From positions 1 to 8,520 of the forward strand of contig JAISDK010000083.1 of NCBI GenBank assembly GCA_031264875.1: DNA of 8,520 nucleotides, given 5' to 3'. This document shows positions 4,092 through 8,520 of the stretch, one piece after another (the first letter of the stretch is position 1; every line of letters starts with the position of its first letter). Both the position numbers and the translations under genes were made by a program. Origin of the DNA: Prevotellaceae bacterium. GTDB lineage: Bacteria; Bacteroidota; Bacteroidia; Bacteroidales; UBA932. Below the pieces are notes generated by a model. The model was not told where the DNA came from. It saw only the letters and a program-made list of their open reading frames with translations, and searched no databases.

Positions 4092-6143
4092 TTATTTCAG
4101 CAATTCGATACTGCGCTTCACAAAAGCATCGAGTTTTTCGCCTGTCAGCCTGTTATTTGCCAGCAGAGCCAGGTCAAACAGCTGTTGGGCAAGCTTATTT
4201 TGTTTGCCGTATTCGGTAAGGATATTTTCCTTTTGCTTTTTTGCGCCGTCCAGCGACGTCTGGGTCTCGCTCAATTCATCTTTCAGCGCTTGAGGAATTT
4301 CGTCTTCCTTTTTATCCTGTTTCCGAGAGTTCAGTTCATCGAGAGAAGCCTGAATCGCAGATATGTTTTCTTCGACGGGTTTTAGCGTATCCTTAATGTC
4401 TTTTTCGAGATTGTCGTTTATTTCCAGCACTAAGGGATGATTTGTGTTGATCACCGCATTCAGCATGTCGCCCATCTGCCCGTAGAACGAATAGCCGCCA
4501 CCGCCGCTGGTAGCCGACATGTCTTTCATACGCCGCATAAATTCGTTTTGAGTGATTGTTATCGGAGCGTCGTTTTCGTTTAAGGGTTCGAAAGTTACGA
4601 AATATTTTTCTGCGCCGTCGGGACTGCCGGCCTCGAAAACCGGACGAAGCAGGTCGGTCTGACTGTCTGTCAGCTTTGATTCTCTGACAATATCTTTTTC
4701 TATCAGTTTTTCGACAACATCGGAATCTACGCGGACGAAGCGCGAATCTTTCCACGATTCTTCCAGCTTGTTGATAAAGTGAGCGTCGAGCTGCCCATCG
4801 AGCAAAAGGACGTCGTAACCTTTAGCTTTTGCGGCATTGATGAAGCTGTACTGCGCTTTGATGTCGGAAGCATACAGGTAAACAAGACTCTTGTTCCGGT
4901 CTTTCTGTTCCGGCTCGATTAGCTTTTTATATTCGCCGAGAGTAAAGTACTTGCCGTCGGTATTTTTGAAAAGATAGAACTTTTCGGCTCTTTCGTAGAA
5001 TTTTTCGTCCGTTACCATTCCATACTCTATAAACAGTTTCAGATCATCCCATTTGTTTTCAAATTTGGGTCTGTCGTTTTTGAATATGTCCTGAAGACGG
5101 TCGGAAACTTTTTTCGTGATATGACCCGATATTTTCTTCACATTGGCGTCGCTTTGAAGATAGCTGCGCGAGACGTTGAGCGGAATATCGGGCGAATCCA
5201 GCACGCCATGCAGCAGTGTAAGGAAATCGGGGACGATGCCTTCTACCGAATCCGTAACGAATACCTGGTTGGAATACAGCTGGATTTTGTTTTTCTGGAA
5301 ATCGATATTGCTTTTTATTTTGGGAAAATACAGGATTCCGGTGAGGTTAAACGGGTAATCGACATTCAGATGTATGTAGAACAGCGGGTCGTCGCTTACC
5401 GGATACAGGTTTCTGTAGAATTTCATGTAGTCCTCATCATTCAGTTCGGACGGAGTGCGGTTCCACAGAGGGTTTGTTTCGTTGATAACTAAGTCTTTTT
5501 CCGTATCGACATATTTTCCGTCCTTCCATTCCTGTTCTTTTCCGAAGATGATCGGCACGGGCAGGAATTTACAGTATTTTTCCAGCAGGCCTTTTATCCT
5601 GTCTTCCGACAGGAACTCTTCATTATCGTCTGATATGTGAAGTATTATGTCCGTACCGCGTTCGGTTCTGTCGGCTTCTTCCGTTGAATATTCGGGCGAG
5701 CCGTCGCATGTCCAGTGAACGGCGGGGACATTGTCCCTGTAGGATTTTGTGATTATTTCCACTTCGTCCGATACCATGAATGAGGAATAGAATCCCAAGC
5801 CGAAATGCCCGATAATGTTAGTTTTATCGCTGTATTTTTTCAGAAACTCTTCGGCGCCCGAAAAGGCTATCTGATTGATATACTTTTCGATTTCTTCCTC
5901 TGTCATACCGACGCCGTTGTCGGACACGGTCAAAGTCTTTTTCTTTGCGTTCAAAGAAATTTTTACTGACAGCTCTCCCGTGTCGCCCTTAAATTCACCC
6001 ATTGACGAAATCGCCTTGAGTTTTTTCGTCGCATCGATTGCATTCGACACTATCTCCCTGAGAAATATCTCGTGGTCGGAGTACAAAAACTTTTTAATTA
6101 TCGGAAAAATGTTTTCCGTCGTAACACCAATTTTACCTTTCAT
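4092..6143 (-). CDS. htpG: Molecular chaperone HtpG (bacterial Hsp90)
   Basis: HtpG is the cytosolic ATP-dependent Hsp90 dimer that remodels client proteins together with the DnaK system. The 683-residue product has the GHKL ATPase domain with Glu30 and Asn34 in REIVSNAIDA, the ATP-lid region DNGVGM (75-80), HFGLGFYSSFMV (113-124) and GTDIILH (163-169). The middle domain carries the LNVSR loop (322-326), whose Arg326 contacts the ATP gamma-phosphate, followed by SYLQSDANVKK. A charged coiled-coil-like stretch lies near residues 578-642, and the dimerisation end is LDAFVKRSIELLK. It is longer than the E. coli protein (624) and matches the Bacteroidales form in length and wording (start GVTTENIFPIIKKFLYSDHEIFLRE). 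The ATG at 6143 is preceded by an AT-rich leader without a Shine-Dalgarno site, normal for the phylum. It is monocistronic, divergent from the permease gene, with a sigma-54-like promoter upstream. Confidence 0.97.
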   Translation of the reverse strand: MKGKIGVTTENIFPIIKKFLYSDHEIFLREIVSNAIDATKKLKAISSMGEFKGDTGELSVKISLNAKKKTLTVSDNGVGMTEEEIEKYINQIAFSGAEEFLKKYSDKTNIIGHFGLGFYSSFMVSDEVEIITKSYRDNVPAVHWTCDGSPEYSTEEADRTERGTDIILHISDDNEEFLSEDRIKGLLEKYCKFLPVPIIFGKEQEWKDGKYVDTEKDLVINETNPLWNRTPSELNDEDYMKFYRNLYPVSDDPLFYIHLNVDYPFNLTGILYFPKIKSNIDFQKNKIQLYSNQVFVTDSVEGIVPDFLTLLHGVLDSPDIPLNVSRSYLQSDANVKKISGHITKKVSDRLQDIFKNDRPKFENKWDDLKLFIEYGMVTDEKFYERAEKFYLFKNTDGKYFTLGEYKKLIEPEQKDRNKSLVYLYASDIKAQYSFINAAKAKGYDVLLLDGQLDAHFINKLEESWKDSRFVRVDSDVVEKLIEKDIVRESKLTDSQTDLLRPVFEAGSPDGAEKYFVTFEPLNENDAPITITQNEFMRRMKDMSATSGGGGYSFYGQMGDMLNAVINTNHPLVLEINDNLEKDIKDTLKPVEENISAIQASLDELNSRKQDKKEDEIPQALKDELSETQTSLDGAKKQKENILTEYGKQNKLAQQLFDLALLANNRLTGEKLDAFVKRSIELLK

Positions 6144-6184
6144 ATATATTCAATATTTTTTAATTATATTTTGCCGGAAGGGCA

Positions 6185-6200
6185 ATCAAAGTATGTGCCA
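6185..6200 (-). promoter_or_regulatory. Candidate htpG promoter, sigma-54-like -24/-12
   Basis: On the minus strand TGGCAC (6200-6195), five bases, then TTGAT (6189-6185) fits the RpoN pattern TGGCAC-N5-TTGCW, except that the -12 C is A. The predicted start near 6174 leaves a leader of about 30 bases before the ATG at 6143. The same bases also contain TACTTTG (6193-6187), one base short of the housekeeping TAnnTTTG -7 element, so a normal sigma-A-type promoter is the alternative. Confidence 0.45.
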
Positions 6201-6211
6201 AACCAAAAGTG

Positions 6212-6226
6212 CTGACAAAATGGCAG
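6212..6226. promoter_or_regulatory. Near-palindromic operator candidate upstream of htpG
   Basis: ctgacaaaatggcag has inverted 6-base halves (ctgaca and tggcag, five of six complementary) around aaa, ending 12 bases upstream of the -24 element. A related half, tgacag, recurs at 6235-6240. It is a plausible binding site for an activator or a heat-shock regulator; the regulator is not identified. Confidence 0.4.
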
Positions 6227-6257
6227 AGTTTTTTTGACAGAGGCCTTGCTAATCGCC

Positions 6258-6353
6258 GTGAAAAACTATGCAGCTTATGCCATGGCTTTAATTGACGACA
6301 TTGGTCGGGAGACTACGCCGAGCGAGGCGAAGGAATTAAGAATCAAAATTTAA
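6258..6353 (+). pseudogene. Short coding-like fragment (doubtful)
   Basis: A 31-codon frame from GTG 6258 (or 23 codons from ATG 6282) to TAA 6351-6353. It reads VKNYAAYAMALIDDIGRETT then PSEAKELRIKI, which has the composition of a real helical protein end rather than of intergenic DNA. The frame stays open upstream to 6216 with no good start, suggesting the C-terminal remnant of a lost gene. I do not recognise the family. It lies between the htpG control region and the permease promoter. It may also be chance, since the stretch is short. Confidence 0.25.
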
Positions 6354-6362
6354 AACATCCTC

Positions 6363-6370
6363 TATCTTTG
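6363..6370 (+). promoter_or_regulatory. -7 element (TATCTTTG) of the permease gene
   Basis: A perfect TAnnTTTG match, 18 bases upstream of the ATG at 6389. No clear TTTG -33 element is present at the usual distance upstream. The transcript would start near 6376 and have a very short leader without a Shine-Dalgarno sequence. Confidence 0.55.
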
Positions 6371-6388
6371 TCCCCAAAAATAATTAAA

Positions 6389-8520
6389 ATGATACACTTA
6401 AAACTTGCTTTACGGACACTGCTACATTACCGCATGTACTCTGTCATCAACCTTTTGGGCATGGCGATAAGCCTTGCCTGTGCAATAATCATTGCCCGTT
6501 ACGTTCACAGCGAACTGACGGTGGACGGCTTCAACAGTAAACTTGACCGGATTTACATGGCGACAGCCGAGTACTCCAACGATCCGGGAGCAATAAGGTT
6601 TTCCAGTATTTTCAATCCCAACAGTGAAAACAGCTTTGACGGCATCGCTGCAAATCCCGGAGTGGAAAAACATGCTTCATTCATACGCTATTCCGGTGAA
6701 GACATTGTGGCCGAAGATCACACATACAGCACAAGCCTGCTGGTGATTGATACTGTTTTTCTGCAAATCCTCGACTATCGCGTGATAGCCGGAGTAAACA
6801 ACATTCGCCGTCCGGAAGACGTCATTATCACGGAAGAATTTGCGGCAAAAGTTTTCGGCAGCGAAGATCCGCTGGGAAAAACTTTCGACTATCCTGCCAT
6901 ATACAGTACGCTGACCGTCGCCGGAATCATCCGCACGCCGGCATACAAAAGCATTCTGTCGTTCGACATGCTTGTATCCTCGCAGCTTGCCAAACACTGG
7001 TCGTATGCGGCGAACAGTTTGGTTCAGCTGTATCCGGAAGTTAATTACCGGGAGGTCAACCGGCGGCACAGCGAATTTACGGAAATGACAGGACAGGGAT
7101 ATGGCGTCCGGTTTCAGCTTTTTCCCTACAAGGATGTATATTTCGCAAAGCATATAAGCGGCTTTGCACACGGCAATCGCACATATATTTTCATTCTGTC
7201 GGGCATAGGGATTCTGCTTCTGCTGACGGGACTGGTAAACTATGTAAACATCAATTCCGTGGTGATGACAAGGCGTAACAGGGAACTCGGCATGAAAAAG
7301 GTGTTCGGCGCCGAAGGATACAGGGTATTCATACAGCTGCTGCTCGAAAATCTGATGCTGATTGTTGCTTCGCTCGTCATTGCCTTCCTGCTTGCCGGCG
7401 AGTTTGGTCCTTTTATGGAAAAGTCACTTGGCGTGATGCAGTATCCCAACCTGCAGTTCGACCTGCGGCTCAGTCTGACGCTTGCCCTGATGCTTCCGGT
7501 GATTGTGAGTGCTGTTCCCTTCCTTCGCTACCGTTATTTTTCGCCGGTACGTTCGCTACAGTCGGTCAATGCGGGAAACAAATCGCTGTTTACGCGGAAG
7601 TTTTTCCTCTGTTTCCAGTACTGCCTGACGGTTGGACTGATTACCGTCTCGCTCTTTTTCGTGAAGCAGCTGAATTTTATGCTCGACAGAGACCTCGGAT
7701 TCCGTACGCATGACGTCATCAGCGTTACTTTTGTGAAAAATATGTACACTATTTATGACAGAATGTTGGATGAAGAAGAAGATATAAGAATGGAAATAAA
7801 GAGAAAAGCGGTTTTAGACGAACTGAAACAGAAATTACAGGCATCCCCGCTGATTGAAAACTGGAGTTTCGGCAGGTTTCCGACAGACATTAATAGAAGA
7901 GAACAGTTTAAGGTATCCGGAGGAGGAGAACTGCAAGACGTCATCGTTATGGGGGTGGATAAAGACTGGTTCAAACTGTTTGACTTCAGCCTGCTCGAAG
8001 GCAGGTCGTGGGACAGCGAAATGGATAACATATACACGTACAATCTCATTGTCAGCGAGAGTACGCTGAAACAGTTCGGTATCACAGACTGGCGCGAAGA
8101 CAAGCTGATACCTTCCAGGCGATTCTTTTTTCCCAGCTGGAAAGACAGGCATATCATTCCGACATACAGCATTGTCGGAGTGGTGACAGATTGTTATACC
8201 GAGCATCTGTCCAAACAGACAAGTCCGACAGCCTTTTATTTCTCGAATGAACATGACGGCGAACCGGTATTAGCCTCCTTCGCTCCCGAACGAAGGCAGG
8301 AAGTCATCGAGTTTATGAAAAACCTGCACGACGAACTTATCGGCGGGGAGTTTACATACTCGTTTATCGAGGACGAGATGGCAAAACTTTACAGCGATGA
8401 TAAAAAGATAGCCGTCATCTGTACCGCCTTTACGGGAATGGCGATACTGATAAGCGTGCTGGGACTGCTCGGCGTATCGCTGTTCGACATTCGGCAGCGA
8501 CGTAAGGAAATCGCTATCCG
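6389..8520 (+). CDS. ABC transporter permease, FtsX/MacB family (3' end outside window)
   Basis: The frame runs unbroken from ATG 6389 to the window end (710 codons). The N terminus, MIHLKLALRTLLHYRMYSVI, is the usual cytoplasmic lead-in to transmembrane segment 1 (about 17-38). A first extracytoplasmic MacB-PCD-like domain follows (about 40-262), then three membrane segments (about 266-290, 314-337, 361-381) with the FtsX motif RRNRELGMKKVFGA between the first two. A fifth segment (about 406-425) opens a second extracytoplasmic domain (about 430-670). A sixth segment (about 673-699) is followed by RQRRKEIAIR, the second copy of the FtsX motif, where the window stops. This two-unit layout of about 780-800 residues is common in Bacteroidota. 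Such permeases sit in the inner membrane and work with a separate MacB/LolD-like ATPase, not seen here. The substrate is unknown. The start is supported by the -7 element at 6363-6370. Confidence 0.92.
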   Translation, partial: MIHLKLALRTLLHYRMYSVINLLGMAISLACAIIIARYVHSELTVDGFNSKLDRIYMATAEYSNDPGAIRFSSIFNPNSENSFDGIAANPGVEKHASFIRYSGEDIVAEDHTYSTSLLVIDTVFLQILDYRVIAGVNNIRRPEDVIITEEFAAKVFGSEDPLGKTFDYPAIYSTLTVAGIIRTPAYKSILSFDMLVSSQLAKHWSYAANSLVQLYPEVNYREVNRRHSEFTEMTGQGYGVRFQLFPYKDVYFAKHISGFAHGNRTYIFILSGIGILLLLTGLVNYVNINSVVMTRRNRELGMKKVFGAEGYRVFIQLLLENLMLIVASLVIAFLLAGEFGPFMEKSLGVMQYPNLQFDLRLSLTLALMLPVIVSAVPFLRYRYFSPVRSLQSVNAGNKSLFTRKFFLCFQYCLTVGLITVSLFFVKQLNFMLDRDLGFRTHDVISVTFVKNMYTIYDRMLDEEEDIRMEIKRKAVLDELKQKLQASPLIENWSFGRFPTDINRREQFKVSGGGELQDVIVMGVDKDWFKLFDFSLLEGRSWDSEMDNIYTYNLIVSESTLKQFGITDWREDKLIPSRRFFFPSWKDRHIIPTYSIVGVVTDCYTEHLSKQTSPTAFYFSNEHDGEPVLASFAPERRQEVIEFMKNLHDELIGGEFTYSFIEDEMAKLYSDDKKIAVICTAFTGMAILISVLGLLGVSLFDIRQRRKEIAI

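Noticed and set aside
7735..7830. AT- and purine-rich stretch inside the permease gene, possible insertion
   Set aside because: The frame continues unbroken, and it encodes a charged segment (YDRMLDEEEDIRMEIKRKAV) in the variable second extracytoplasmic domain; local composition explains it.

Overview
The window looks like a chromosomal segment of a Bacteroidales (Bacteroidota) bacterium, probably uncultured. The evidence is the gene families (a Bacteroidales-type 683-residue HtpG, a PorT-like outer-membrane barrel end, a large two-unit FtsX/MacB-type permease), TAnnTTTG-type -7 promoter elements, and weak or absent Shine-Dalgarno sequences.

Layout. (1) 2-169, + strand: the last 55 codons of an outer-membrane beta-barrel protein. 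(2) 170-940: no protein gene. This stretch holds two composite palindromic elements (about 191-510 and 549-760), each a large inverted repeat carrying several small hairpins, then a 49-nt tRNA-like stub (minus strand) and a plus-strand terminator-type hairpin. (3) 941-3849, minus strand: a compact cluster read in the order DUF177/YceD protein, rpmF (L32), plsX, fabH, tRNA-Arg(CCU). Gaps are 18-36 bases between the proteins and 19 bases from the fabH stop to the tRNA. A Bacteroidota-type promoter at 3874-3902 drives it and indicates that the first gene starts at 3849 rather than at the upstream ATG. (4) 3903-4091: an intergenic region with a 26-bp imperfect inverted repeat behind htpG. (5) 4092-6143, minus strand: htpG. 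(6) 6144-6388: a divergent control region with a sigma-54-like element and a palindrome for htpG, a short coding-like fragment, and a -7 element for the next gene. (7) 6389-8520, + strand: an FtsX-family ABC transporter permease, cut by the window end.

How the parts fit. PlsX (acyl-ACP to acyl-phosphate) and FabH (start of fatty-acid elongation) supply acyl chains for phospholipids. Their linkage to ribosomal protein L32 and the YceD-family protein is a widespread bacterial arrangement that ties membrane synthesis to ribosome production. HtpG is the Hsp90 chaperone. The permease belongs to the macrolide-export/lipoprotein-release superfamily, of unknown substrate.

The protein genes are ordinary. 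The least explained part is the 170-940 region: two nested palindromic elements of related design next to a truncated tRNA-like hairpin. I did not find a defence system, CRISPR array or transposase.
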